A DNA stretch of 64,000 nt from Isoetes taiwanensis (lineage: Eukaryota; Streptophyta; Lycopodiopsida; Isoetales; Isoetaceae): positions 279,182 through 343,181 of the forward strand of contig JAJEKV010000164.1 in NCBI GenBank assembly GCA_021234155.1, given 5' to 3'. The translations under genes and the position numbers were made by a program. The first letter of the stretch is position 1; each line of letters begins with the position of its first letter. Shown here piece after piece: positions 31,640-43,178 of this stretch. The notes under the pieces are model-generated. The model saw only the letters and a program-made list of their open reading frames with translations. It had not been told where the DNA came from and made no database searches.

Positions 31640-32075
31640 ACAAACGTGAACACATGTATTGAACATTTTGTAATGAATATACTTGTATATTGAGTTTTGA
31701 TGCCTTTCTCGACTCACGAAATCGAGAAAGGCATGCTTGTCCCGCTGATGAGACCATTTGTATGTTTGATCGTGTGACCGGATGCAGCCACAATCTATTA
31801 TGATAATGCTTGTACATTGCGTTTTGGGGGCCTTTCTCGACTCGCGAGTCGAAAAGGCACCGGTTGTCTCGCTGATCTAAAACCATTTGTATGCTTCCGC
31901 AGGTGATTGGATGCAACCATATTCTAACGAGAATGGTTGTACTTTCACTTTTATGGGCCTTTCTCGACTCAAGGAGTCGAAAAGACACTACTTCCCACGC
32001 CATTGGATGCGCTTGTATGGAATGAATGTTCTCCATTGTAATTTGATTTCAACATTCTTTTCTTCGTTTGACTAA
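31640..32075. repeat. ~127-bp tandem units, each with a TTTCTCGACTCG palindrome
   Basis: Three imperfect units start near 31690, 31817 and 31945. Each contains GCCTTTCTCGACTC with its complement, then an ACCATTTGTATG-type stretch and GGATGCA. They lie just downstream of the HAD gene stop and form the right-hand part of the palindrome-marked unit. Confidence 0.75.
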
Positions 32076-32700
32076 TGCCACCGTAATTGTTAATCATACT
32101 CTCCTTGCTCCGTGGGTTCGTGCACGATCCGACACCAAAGACAGCATCCCGGCCAGCATCACGAGACCGCCCAGTGGCACGTGATCCCGCCAAGGCGAGA
32201 AGAAATACCGCTCGGCACGTGCATCCCTACCACGCTTACACTCTTGCCCTACTTTGGGATAAGGTTGCTCGCTAATTCAGAGGGTTGCTCGCTACACCCC
32301 GGGGATAAAGAACAAAGCGAAGAACAAAGAGAAAGTCCAGAAGCTCAAAGCATCTTGCAAGCATTGCATAACATCCACGGAGGTTGGGGAAGGAGCATAT
32401 TCAATGAAAGGTCATGGAGGCGAGTGGAGAAGTCGGGTGGACAGGACGGCCGGTAGCTCGTGAGGCACCTCCACGTGAGGCATTCCACACTCTTCAAAGT
32501 TGCCCCAAGACTTACAAATGGGCGTGAAGAAGCCCGCTAGTTAATCCCCTAAGGTGGACCACCTACCAAGATGATGTAATCAGAGTGACAAAGAAGACCA
32601 CCATGGTCTCTCGTCCATGTAAAAAATACATTGTACCTGTTCAATTTATTAATAAAAATTCTTTTTCAACTAGATCTTTGGTTTCAATCTTTAATGAATT
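32076..32700. other. Unassigned region downstream of the HAD unit
   Basis: Short open frames occur here (for example KNKEKVQKLKASCKHC near 32310-32360), but none is supported. This is the likely transition between the palindrome-marked unit and the gypsy fragment. Confidence 0.35.
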
Positions 32701-32869
32701 TCCTTTGTTTCAGTTGCATTGTTCTTGTTCTCGACTCGCTAACCAGGGAAAACTGCAGCAAAGCTTGGATGCAGAGTTTTATTCAAAAATTCGAATTAAG
32801 GATAGTTTTCGGGTCGGGGTGCTCCTTTTTATGTAAATTAACAGGGTTCCGAAAAAAAATGGGAATGGA

Positions 32870-33575
32870 ATGAGTCCCACTTTAATGAAATACGACTTTA
32901 ACACTATTCATTCGGTTATCCCAGAATCTTCCTTTGTAGTGGTGTGTAGATATTCTTTGGAATCTCTAATTATGAAACTAGGAAGAGACGTGTTAGCTTC
33001 TGATGAAGCAACAAGTGACTTTGCAACTATTCTACAAGAAGTAAACTTGTACCCAAACGAGCCAAGAATTAGTGATTTCTATACTTGCGAGGAAACGAAG
33101 GAAAATTGACTGTGGAAAAGGTCAATGGGTCTGGATTAACTGGCTCGTAGGTAATATGGGCCATTTCAAATTGACGAGGAAAGTCATTGAGAATGTTTAT
33201 CGTTTGCATTTGTTTTATGGTAAATGGGCTAACCTACATCCAGTTTTTAATGTTAGAGTACTAATGCCCTATAAGGGAAGTGAAATTTCTCATGAGACTC
33301 TGCAGAAAATGGAACACGCAGAATGGAACATGCAGAAACTTCTAACGTTAAAGGAGACAAGGAAGTGCCTAGAGCAAATAAATGGATAAATAAATACATA
33401 AATACATGCTCATCAAGATAAGGAGACACAGACTTCTTTTTATCAAAGGTATCTAGTTAAGTTCAAGTTTCATCCATCTTCTGATGCCATATGGTATTCT
33501 ACGGACCAACTTAAGGAGTACAAAGCATCCGTGGATGAATATGAACAAATATTGCGAAAGGATAAAGAAAGTTAG
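32870..33575 (+). pseudogene. Gypsy integrase C-terminus and chromodomain-like tail
   Basis: MSPTLMKYDFNTIHS (about 32870) recalls the TGMSPFxxxYGF stretch of gypsy integrases. KLGRDVLASDEATSDFA follows. In a second frame, LHPVFNVRVLMPYKG (about 33234-33280) is the GPY/F-type HPVFHVSLLKPY motif. In a third frame, YLVKFKFHPSSDAIWYSTDQ (about 33448-33507) resembles the chromodomain YLVKWKGH...TWEP tail that targets some gypsy elements to chromatin. It ends at the stop near 33573. Frame changes make it a pseudogene. Confidence 0.78.
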
Positions 33576-33750
33576 AGATTAAGTAACTATCTTGTTAGTT
33601 GAATACTTTGTCGACAAAGAAATATCTAAAGATGGATATGTGCTGGTGTAAGTTAGAATCTTTATGATCATAAAGAGTCAAGTCCTCTAAGAGAATTGAG
33701 GCCATTTCTATTAGAATTGAAATGAAAGTCTTTATCGAACAAGAGATTAA

Positions 33751-33960
33751 AGACCTCTAATTGAACCGAGGCCATTCCTAAAAGAACTGGAATGAACGTC
33801 TCTAAAGGAATTGAGATGAAAGACCTCTAATTGAACTGAGGCCATTCCTAAAAGAACTGGAATGAACGTCTCTAAAGGAATTGAGATGAAAGACCTCTAA
33901 TTGAACTGAGGCCATTCCTAAAAGAACTAGAATGAACGTCTTAACGAAAACCCTCTAAAG
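33751..33960. repeat. 70-bp tandem repeat, three copies
   Basis: AGACCTCTAATTGAACTGAG begins each unit at 33751, 33821 and 33891. The first two are almost identical and the third diverges after about 50 bp. More distant relatives extend from 33675 to 34050. It lies in the gypsy 3' untranslated region. Confidence 0.9.
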
Positions 33961-34110
33961 GAATTGAGGCCATTTCTAACTGAACTGAAATGAAGAATCC
34001 GTAACCTCTAAAGAAACTGAGGTTATAGAATTAAATATCCTTAAAGGAATTAGGATAGACAATTTTTCCTCAAGGTTAACGCGGACGTTTAACCTCGGGA
34101 AGGGAAGGAT

Positions 34111-34686
34111 TGTTACGGCTCAATGCCGGCTTGGGGGAGCGGCTCGGGTTCATGCATCGGGAAACCATATATTTCTCAGGCTTGTAAATTATTGGTAGCT
34201 CATATTTCCTTATGTCCCTAGGGTCTTGGGTTAGTAATTTAACTTAGTTTAGCACTATAAAACCATTGGGTGTTATTAAATTAAAATGTTAAAGGAGGCT
34301 GATAACGGGTCGCGGATCCGTTAGGCTGAAAATGTCTCGAGATCGTAGCAGGCCTCCCGGATCTGAGCAAAAAGGGTTCGTCCTGATCTGTAAAAGGTCC
34401 AGCCATAGATATTTCTGGTCGACCCTTAGTTTCTTAAGATCTTTTGCCTTTAGTTAGATATTTTTGGATCATTAAAGGGATATTTGAAAATAGGTCGATC
34501 CAGCCTATATAAGCAACCGATTCCTTTGAAACTGGGGCAGAAGTCTGGTTGTAAGTTTGTGTGAATCCTCTGCTAAGTCAAAGCCATTCCTGTTTAAGTC
34601 TGTCCTTTAAATCTAAAGTCCCGATTGCTGTGTTTGAGCAAGATAACGGATTCTTGCAGGCAGCCCGAGTCCGGTTGGGTGGTTAC
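34111..34686 (+). repeat. Gypsy 3' LTR (single copy)
   Basis: It starts TGTTACGGCTCAATGCC right after the polypurine tract. It contains a TATA box CCTATATAAGC (about 34503-34513). It probably ends near 34686 (GGTTAC), the inverse of its start TGTTAC. The partner LTR is outside the window or lost, so the end is estimated. Confidence 0.7.
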
Positions 34687-34739
34687 TATTCTTCTAAAGA
34701 TTGAAGAGCTGATTTGATTGATTATTTTTGTAGTCTCAA

Positions 34740-35540
34740 GTATTATAGATTTCTTTGTTGTATCAGAAAGCATTTACATGTTCAAATCATAAGAAGTGGA
34801 TTTTGGTCAGACATAAATATTGGAAATATAGTTATTAACTTGTATGCCACCTCTTGTTGTCTTGAAAGTGCAGGACAAAATTTTCAATCAAACGAGTAAG
34901 CGTGATATAGTTTCATGGAATGCCATTATTGGAGCCTATGCTAAGCATGGTTTTGGATATGCAGCAACTGCATTTCATCAGCAGCAGATGCAGGTGGAAT
35001 TCATGCAACCAAATAGCGTCACATTTGCAAATGCACTATCCGCATATTGTTCTTCTGCCTTGGTGGTTTATGCAGTATTCACCTTCATCTACCATTATTT
35101 GAGAGATGTTTCTGATTGGACACTATTATGCTTCATCTTAAAAAAAGAAGGTGCTTCTACATTCAGATACGAGAAGCCTGTTGGAAGTCTGCTTATTACA
35201 TTTTCCTATAAAGATGACATTTTGGTAATTCTGGAAACGTTTGCCAATGAAGGTAGAGTGTCTGAAAAACTCCTATTCCTAACTTGAAGCCAATGAGACA
35301 GCTACATAGGCATATTCGATACAATGGAAACTGGGCATTTCACATAGGACACTTTCGCTGTCTCCCTTGTGTTTGAAGCTCATCAAGCTAAACTGCATCC
35401 TCTTTATCTTCTAAGATGTGAAAGCATGAAGTCAAAGAGAAGGCTAGGAAATACATTCTCAAATTTCAATTATGTTGAACTTGATCAGCAAGTATGCAAA
35501 AGGCGGCTCACCTACTGACTTATGCAACATGTGTGATGTC
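34740..35540 (+). pseudogene. Pentatricopeptide repeat (PPR) protein, pseudogene
   Basis: Degenerate PPR repeats of the plant PLS type. HLHVQIIRSGFWSDINIGN and VINLYATSCCLESA (about 34768-34870) recall HxxIIRSGFxSDxxxxNxLIxMYAKCGxLExA. After a frameshift come KRDIVSWNAIIGAYAKHGFG (about 34890-34950) and FMQPNSVTFANALSAY (about 35000-35050). A later trace, LNLISKYAKGG (near 35475), suggests another repeat. Such proteins bind organelle RNA site-specifically. Stops and frame changes exclude function. The gypsy LTR sits at its 5' edge. Sequence style resembles the large PPR families of seed-free vascular plants. Confidence 0.82.
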
Positions 35541-37117
35541 TCCAAAAATATCACGCACATAGCATGCTCTTTTGCAGCAATATACAACCAATGCAAAACA
35601 CATTATCTATTAAGCTCTATAATACATAACAAGCAACCCAAACATTGATCAAACCTGAACAAACCCACATTCTACAAAAACCATGAAAACACACTCTCGG
35701 GCCACCGAAGGGCAACCTCTCATGCGCAGCACCTTGTTCCATAATGTTTGCCCGATCACAAACCGTATCTTTATAACATAAGATTGTCAAAGGTTCTGGA
35801 TGGTATTCATATACGAATGACGTAAATGCTGACGGTGGCACTGTGGATTCGAAATAGAAGAATCGGATCTAGGGTTTTATTTCTCTGGCGTTTAGGCTCA
35901 AAACATGCCGATGCATATGACGGCTAAAACAGGGGCTGTTGGACGCAAAACCCTGCTTGTTCCGGCATGATTCTGCAGTGAAGAGCATAAGACGCGTTGT
36001 AGGTGTTTGAATCCCTCCAGATATTACTTCCGCATCTCCATGAAAGGGCGCCATCTGTGTTTGATGAGATGAAAGGAGGGACATATGCCTCGTGTTTTCG
36101 CCAACGTTTTTGCCTTTGAGAGTTTTTGCATGACCTATGTTTTCCTTCTGTAATACAGATGAAAGGAGGGACATATTGCCTTCAGGCTTTCTGGATAATC
36201 TGTGTTTTGCAGGGGTTGAGCTGTACAACAGATCCTTGCCATAGGCACAAAAGAAAAACTTGTTGAAGATCTTCAAAGGCTGGTTCATCAGGTAAGCCAA
36301 GGGCATAGGATTCTTGTTGGGGCTCGATTCCCCAAGCTCTGGTCTGTTGCAAGTCCAAGTTGTATAAGGATCAACAATTAAGCCATAAGCATCGGATTGT
36401 TGAGTCATGGAGTGTTGTTACAAGAATACTCTTTTCATTGCGGAAACATTATACAGTAATCCGTTCTGCTGCTTTCATACCATACTGTACAAAAGCGAGA
36501 ATACTGTTTCATTCAATGGTGTCTGCTTTAATAATGCCCCCTTTAAAGTCGGGTCAACAAGGGCCAGTTTGATCTGCAAAAGACTCGGTCTGGACGTTGT
36601 GGATTTATGGAGAGGGGAATATGCTGTCAGATGTGCTGTTATCCAATGGCCGAGAAGCCATAATACAAGGTTTAGCCATAATACAATATGCGCACCATGA
36701 TTATTAAACAAACACAACAAGGTGCTGCGCACGGAGGGTGAAGTGGCTTAAATCATAGTTCAAAGTCATATTTTGACAATCAATTCAAAACCTTAACCCC
36801 GAACATTTAGAAACGAAATCCTCTGTAGTCAACGAACTACCTTTATCTTCCAAAATCCCTAAGTGGGCAGACATCTCTATTTTTGTTGGGTTAGAAAAGA
36901 CCTTTAATAGAGCCAATGTCGTAGGTGGGCATCAGAGCCTAGCCACCCACCAAACCACATGGGAATTCCATAGCGAAGTCTTGGTGAAACAACATGGTTC
37001 TCCAAGTCATGATCAAAGAGTGGGGAAGATTGAATCCTTTGAACTCAATTTTAAGAATCAATGAAGATGATGTAAGTGTTCTATCACAATAGGTGTCTTC
37101 CTAAATGTTGTAAGGTT
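35541..37117. other. Unassigned region
   Basis: No gene is recognised. A 179-codon minus-strand frame (35869-36408) has a short internal repeat (MSLLSS twice) and no known domain. The stretch 36400-36730 has frames open on both strands that shadow each other. Confidence 0.4.
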
Positions 37118-37188
37118 CATTCCTAGGATGGGTCCTATGACACAATCATCGGCCACTTGATTGTGTCATAGGACCCATCCTAGGAATG
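37118..37188. repeat. Perfect 31-bp inverted repeat with 9-bp loop
   Basis: 37118-37148 and 37158-37188 are perfect reverse complements, with loop TCGGCCACT (37149-37157). The arm contains CCTAGGATGGGTCC and TGACACAATCA. It sits at the outer left edge of the giant inverted repeat. Part of its sequence (GCCACTTGATTGTGTCA) recurs at the internal junctions at 43162 and 49875. Confidence 0.95.
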
Positions 37189-37191
37189 CCA

Positions 37192-37219
37192 CGGTTCTAT
37201 TGCGATAGCAATAGAACCG
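37192..37219. repeat. 12-bp inverted repeat with GATA loop
   Basis: CGGTTCTATTGC (37192-37203), loop GATA, then its exact complement (37208-37219). It forms the first element of the left arm. The right end of the structure keeps only one half (GCAATAGAACCG at about 55806-55817). Confidence 0.93.
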
Positions 37220-38334
37220 ACATTCCTTGGATGGGGACGCCCTTCCTCGTATCTCCTATTTATTTCGCCTTTTTTTCGTTTTAGTTTATCGGCGTTCTCT
37301 TGAGCTCCATTCATTTTTCCTTTTTGGCTCCACAAGTTTTCCTATCACGAACAAAATCTATTCTTCTAGCGGGTAAGCTTTGAATAGATTAGCTTTGCTT
37401 GGTTTCTCATCCGATGATGGTGTGTGCGCCTTTGTGGATCGTCCTTTCCTTCGGTACTATTGCATCTACTTCCCGTTCTTTGATTTTAGTTTATGTTGTC
37501 ATGCATCGGTTTTCCCCTTTTCTCTGATTTGGTGAATCTACGATGGATTTCCTCTTTCTCTGTTTTTTATTCGTGCTTACAAGCATCCATTCTCCTTTAT
37601 CTGCTTGGTGGGTTTCATGGATCGTTTTCTATGTAGTTCCTTCTATGTCCACAGCTTCTTTTTCGTTCCCCTGTTGACAAGATCTCTAAGGTTTTTCCCA
37701 GCCCTTGGTTGGATCGGTTCTGTGGATTTGTGTTGCACTCCCTCTATCTTTCTGATGTGTATTTCGGTGGTTGTGTTTTTTCGTGTTTCTATATGCCTTT
37801 AGTTTCGGATTATCCAGGCTCAGCTTTGCCCTCTGTGCTTTGGTCGAATCTTGCCAAGCATATTTATTTCTGATTTTTGTTCTATAACATATCGATTAGA
37901 TTAGCTTACAGTTGTTTCGTGTGTTTGGATGGAATCGGCCCTATTGGGCATGGACGGGATGCTGGACGGAGGCTTTATCCTGCTTATTGGGATTTATAGC
38001 ATTTTCCATTCTTCTTTTGATGATTCGGGCAGTACCAGGTCGTGGATACTAGGCGTGAGTCATTCATCTCTGGTTCCTCGTCCTTCTAAAGCTAAGGTAT
38101 TTCTCAAACTATCCTTTATCTTCAGATGGTTTTTGTATAAGGAAATACAGGTTTCGAGAAGCTCTGCAGCCTACGGATGTGAAGTCTTCTGGCTCCCAAG
38201 GAACCGACAGAGGCCGCCTCATGTTCAGAGTGTTCCTTGCACCTTTCTTTACTGCTTGACGGCCTTTAGGATATACATATTTGCTCGATTCTGCTAATGA
38301 CCGCTGACTGTGAACATTTGTGCTTTTCTGTAGC

Positions 38335-38424
38335 ATTCCGACTAAATTTCTAAAATCACTGTTTTTCCTGATTGTGGTGATTCCGACTAAATTTCTAAAA
38401 TCACTGTTATTCCTGATTGTGGTG
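38335..38424. repeat. 45-bp direct tandem duplication
   Basis: Two copies of a unit starting ATTCCGACTAAATTTC (38335-38379 and 38380-38424) differ at one base. The opposite arm (about 54610-54680) has a single copy, so the duplication came after the arms formed. Confidence 0.9.
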
Positions 38425-40714
38425 ATTTGCACCTGATCTGTATCCAGTTGGCCGATCCTGTATGTTCTTGTTCCATTTTCACAGAGTCCTCTGCTTGGCA
38501 TCAACTCTGCCAAATCAAGCTTGTCCCCCACACCTGATCATAGCCGCTGCAGTTGTGCTTAAGGCCTTCACATTCCTTAAACTGCACCTTTCATGCCTCA
38601 ATGGTTGGGCCATAGAAATTTTACCATGCAACCGCTTCCGCCTCTGTAAAAACTTCCGCTTCCGCTTCCGAATCTGTCGCTGCCTCTTGTCTTGGGGATA
38701 CCAGGTGCCTCCTTTTTTGCTGCCTCTTGACTTGGGGATACCAGAACCTCGTCTTCTTATCTCTTTTTTCTTGATTCACAAATAAATGTTAAAGGTTGTA
38801 ATGTTTAAAGGGCTCGTTTTTGCGTTATCTGGTCCTAAGAGCTAAACACGGAACATCCCACAGTGTTCTTTAATTTGTCTAGTTTCTTTCATATATATAT
38901 TGATAATTGATTTTCATGGCATTTGTGTTACTAATATTTGTATGTTACGTTAGATGAGTTTCGTTATGATCGACCGGACACTCTCAGTACCACTACAATT
39001 CACTATTATTGTTGAGTACCTTTGTAATTTTGTTTTTTTCATGATTAGTCTTAATGCACCTATGAGCATAGTTCGATTTGGACTTACACTGATGACGCTG
39101 CACCTAGTTGGGCACATGGGCCCGTCGACTCCATACATGCAAACCGACTCTTGAAACGATAGCCGCCTAGTTCCAGGTGACTCACTTAATTATTGTTCTA
39201 CTGGTGGTCTTACATTCAGTATTCCCCCTTTTTTGCTGCCCGTATTCTCTCGGGCTTGTTCCCCTCTAGTCCAAATTTAGCCTTGCAAAGGCGGTTTCTC
39301 CTCTTCGACATCTGTTAGCTTCGGGGAAGTTTCATGGGTACGTGCCTTGAGCTTTATATGTACGTGTATACACTAGGTATCTTAAAATTCATTATTGTTA
39401 GTAGGATGCTCTTTAGCCACAATTTATCTGTGTTGTGCTTTCTTGTTATGTAGGTTGGCTAGAGTAAGCCGCTCCTTATGCATGTCTCCATTATCTCTGT
39501 AAAAGCTATATTCTGCACCCTCTGTTGTTTTGATGTATCCATTTGTAATGTGGGCACCCTCTAGCTCAAGGAATTGGGAATATTGTGCATTGCATGATTC
39601 CAAGCTTCTAGGTTGTTGGTTCTTGCAATTATTTCGTTTCTTTCTGGCATGCTTTTTCATTATTCTCATATCCACGATTGCATCATTATATCAATTTGCT
39701 CTAACCATGGCAGTCATTCATTTTCTCCATCCCTCTTTACTTTTGGGGCTTGTCGTTTATCTACGTATTCTTGCACTTCGCCCCTTGTTGAGTTTAAGGT
39801 GGTTACCCTTTATAACATTGGTCATGGGTTTGGCATTCCTTATCTCCAATTTTGACATTTTTTTGTAAAGATTCTTCTGTTGGAAAGTTGGTCCTGGGTT
39901 GATCTGGCATATGGTCGAAATTCTTTGACAATTTTTATTCTTCTTTGTGTAAAATTTTCCTTTCTCGTCGCTTTTCTTCTTATTTGCCCTTAGTTCTCCC
40001 TTTATTCATGCTTTTGGATGATCCTACGCATCTCGTTAATAGCCTGATTTGCTTATTGCTTCAGGATGGCATCATTTCACCTGTTGGTATTCATATTGCT
40101 CAACGTCTTTTTTGCTCTTTGATCTGGTTATCATGTCCCCTTATATGCTTTGTTTTTTCCCTTCGTGTTTATCTTGTTTATTTTTTGCTATCTTAGTTTT
40201 GGTTGTTAGGTTTGTTCAATTCTTGGACTTCGATTGACTTTTTTCATCTTTGTTGAGGCCCTCTTTTCTTTCGTATGTCTTGTATAAAGTTGGTTTGCCC
40301 TCTTTTCTCTATCTTCGATTCTCACTTAGTTTGTTGTCCATCCTTGTTACTCTCTTGTGTGACTCCCACGCACTTTGTTCTTTCATTGGTCCATATGGCT
40401 TTATACGTCTTGTTTGCACCCATTGTCCATCTATTTTAGCTCCATTCGTTTCTTTCAATTCCTTTGGACCAATTTGTTCGCTTGATCCATTGATCTTGTT
40501 AGCCTCTATTGTCTTTGTTATTTTTCATGGTAGTTCTTTTATCCTGGTTCGTCAGGTTTGCCCCCTTTTTTCTTGCTTTTGTTTTATTTGTTTTCCTTTA
40601 TCCCACAGATGCACACATCGCTGCGATAGTTGAATTAGTTGACATTTGTTCACTTGGCACGCCATCCGTTTGGTACCTTTGCTTAATATGCGATCCTTGT
40701 GCGCTTGTTTTCCT

Positions 40715-41316
40715 CGGGTTTGAATGGCAAAATTTTTGTCTCACCGGGGAGGGGGCTAGACGTTCTTAAGGCCTCAAGGGGCTAAAAATTTTTTTGCAAC
40801 ACAAACCATTAACATCCAACATATAAAAATTAAACCCCCCACATAATAACCAACCACATAACAACCACGACATTAATAACCAACACATAACTGTACCATT
40901 ATATTAATTAATACAACCATTGGGTCCAGTCACATTTAAATTAAATCCCTTTAAACCCCTCATTTAGTACACCAATGGGGTGACTCCGCAACGAGAGTCG
41001 CTTGATAGGCATATTCACCCCTTATTCCTTAATCTACACCGTGACGTAGAAGTTCTCGCTTTGTGGGGTATGCAAGTACAAAATTTATATACTGTATAAC
41101 AAGATTCGCAAAATAATTATAGATTTCAAGGTAATACTATATGGTGCTGATTTAATGCGTAAAATACAATTATGAGGGCTCTCGTCACTTACGCCACCCC
41201 CCGTGAATATGCACCCAAACCAAGCTAAGGGGATTTTAATTTAACAAAAGCACCCAATGGTTGGTGTTAATTAATGTCAATGGTAGTTATGTTGGTTGTT
41301 AATGTCAATGGTTGTC
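40715..41316 (+). repeat. Truncated MITE copy in the left arm
   Basis: It has the left terminal region of the element at 45936-46686 (TTTGAATGGCAAAATTTTTG, then AACCATTAACATCCAACATA and ACCATTGACATTAAT-type units). It breaks off at CAATGGTTGT, where unrelated foldback sequence begins. The opposite arm has the same break at about 51810, so insertion and truncation predate the inverted duplication. Confidence 0.82.
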
Positions 41317-43178
41317 ACAATTCATTTACAGTTCTCTCTCGTATTCACTGCTCGTGTTTGCATCTCTCTTCTCCATTCGTATCCCATTATTCTTTAGCCC
41401 TTGTTTCTATGGTTGGCTTATTAGATATGTTTCAGAGTTTTTTGGTTTTTGTGGTCTTATCTCATAGAAATTGGCTCCTTTGCGGCTTATACTCAGTCAA
41501 CTTTGTCATTATTCATATTCAATTTATTTATGATGCTTTGTCTCACCGTCCGGTGTTACCCTTAGCTTTCTTGCTCAATTTGATTTGTCTCGGGCCATGT
41601 TGGGTTTAAGTTCTTCTTGTCCCTTTCTATGTTCTGAAGCGATACGTCCCTTTGGTGTTTCCTTTGTTAGTTAACTTACATTCTCGTTTAGTTCCTTTGG
41701 TTCTTTCCAAATCATATTATTCTTTTTTCTCCATGGTTTCGTGTTGTATCGGTTCAAATTCCTTTGCGCCCTTTTTAACTTTAGCCTTCACACATGTGTT
41801 TGCATGCCTTTTAGTTCTCCTTAAACTTTGTTGCTCTATCTACACGTATATTACAATTGACCTTCTCTTGCCACGCTTCCTTATCTTAACTTTGCCTACC
41901 CATCAATTTCTTATCATCCCTATCATCCTATTTTGTTTCCTTCTTCCAATTGGCTTTTGCCCCCATTCCTTGTTCCATGTCATTCCCAATCAACCATGTA
42001 GCCTATTCATTTCATTATTTCATTGGTTTCAAATGAGTTTTCATCCATGTGTCTCACTGCATCTAAAATGTTTTACTTTATTTCAATGTTTCTCATTCCT
42101 CTTGCCTTGACAATCCTCTCACCCATTAATCCAATGTTTTTCTCAAACTATTCATGTTACTTCCTTCAATTTCATTTTATTAGTATCTCATTGTTCCATC
42201 ACTCCTTGTGCCTCGGCTCTCCTTTGACCCCATTAATTTCTTTTGTGCCATTTTCCTTGGGTATTAAAATTAGTTCCATCCTTAGTGGTGTCATGGTTCC
42301 ATCACTGTCCGGGCTTCACCTATCCCTCTTGACCCCATTAACCTTTGTGTAGTGCCTCTTATGCCACGTTTATTTGCTTCCGGTTTTCTATTTTTGTTTT
42401 TCTTGCATTCTTTGATCCCATTGACTTTTGGTTCTCATTTCAGGCCCATCATGTTTATGAATTTAGGCCTCATGACTGCATTATCTCATGACTTGTCGCA
42501 TCTTTGTATTACACCGCCCTTCCCATATGAACATCCGCTCTTTTTTGTCTTTACTTATATTTATGCTCATGAGTTCTTTTTTGTTGGCTCTTGTTGGGTC
42601 TTTTCTACTTTTTTCACATATTATTTTCCTATTCTAGGTTTTCTTATGGGTCCTTTTGGGTTTCCTTTGCCGCTGATCTTAGATTCTTCGTTAGTTTTTA
42701 TTTATTTAGTCCATTTTTGTCTGCTCTGTTGTACTTTTATTATGGAATTCTCGTGTTAGTTTCTCGTCTAGTTCATTTTTGTCTATTTTTTCATTTGTCC
42801 TTGTCTATATTTCTTGTTTCTTTTTGTTCTTTTCTCCCTTCGTCATTATCCTTTTCCATCCTATGGTTCCTTTCATATTTATCATTTTGCTCCAGTTTCG
42901 CTTGTCCTTTCTTTTCCATCCTCGCATCACCTTAATCCTTATGTTCCTTTTTAACAAGGTCTCCATTTGTCTGAACTCTCTTCTCTCTGCCTTAGTTCTT
43001 TTTGGCCCCGTTAGTGTCTATGCTTACCTAATTGTTATGTTTTGCCCTTGCTTATGCTTATTCCATGTCTGTTCTATTTTGTCTTCCTCCATTTGTTCAC
43101 TTTTCTCATATTTTCCTAGTCACCTAGTTTGCCCTTTCTCGCTGAGATAGGTTCCTCTATCGCCACTTGATTGTGTCA

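Larger units (their letters stand above)
25060..32000 (+). mobile_element. Putative multigene transposon with TTTCTCGACTCG palindromes
   Basis: About twenty copies of a palindrome with half-site TTTCTCGACTCG (perfect or degenerate) lie between about 25.1 and 32.0 kb, and not elsewhere in the window apart from a chance-level hit near 32733. They surround and interrupt one plus-strand multi-exon gene (27397-31602). Larger hairpin units occupy 25.3-26.5 kb. The pattern fits transposase-binding or subterminal repeats. Terminal inverted repeats and a target duplication were not identified, so boundaries are estimates and the class is unknown. Confidence 0.45.
32700..34686 (+). mobile_element. 3' fragment of a second Ty3/gypsy element
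   Basis: It has an integrase C-terminal part, a chromodomain-like tail, a tandem-repeat 3' untranslated region, a polypurine tract (GGGAAGGGAAGGA, about 34098-34110) and a 3' LTR starting TGTTACGG at 34111. The 5' part, including RT, is missing. The LTR abuts a PPR gene remnant, as expected for insertion into or next to it. Confidence 0.8.
37185..43178 (+). repeat. Foldback outer left arm
   Basis: This arm contains, in order, an outer unique-pair part (37185-39660), a segment shared three times (39660-40714), a truncated MITE copy (40715-41316) and a segment shared four times (41317-43178). It is pyrimidine-rich on this strand and gives long Phe/Leu/Ser reading frames that look like membrane proteins but have no conserved motif. 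The complementary arm at 49875-55824 does not preserve those frames. Confidence 0.8.

Noticed and set aside
32733-32742. Further copy of the TCTCGACTCG palindrome as right edge of the HAD unit
   Set aside because: Only one half-site is present, without the complementary half. It falls within gypsy-like sequence.
35869-36408. 179-codon minus-strand ORF as a gene
   Set aside because: No domain, no supporting context, small internal repeat. Length is possible by chance.
39530-43150. Many long Phe/Leu/Ser-rich frames that look like multi-pass membrane proteins
   Set aside because: They come from pyrimidine-rich DNA, exist in several overlapping frames, and are not preserved as frames in the complementary arm. 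No conserved motif.
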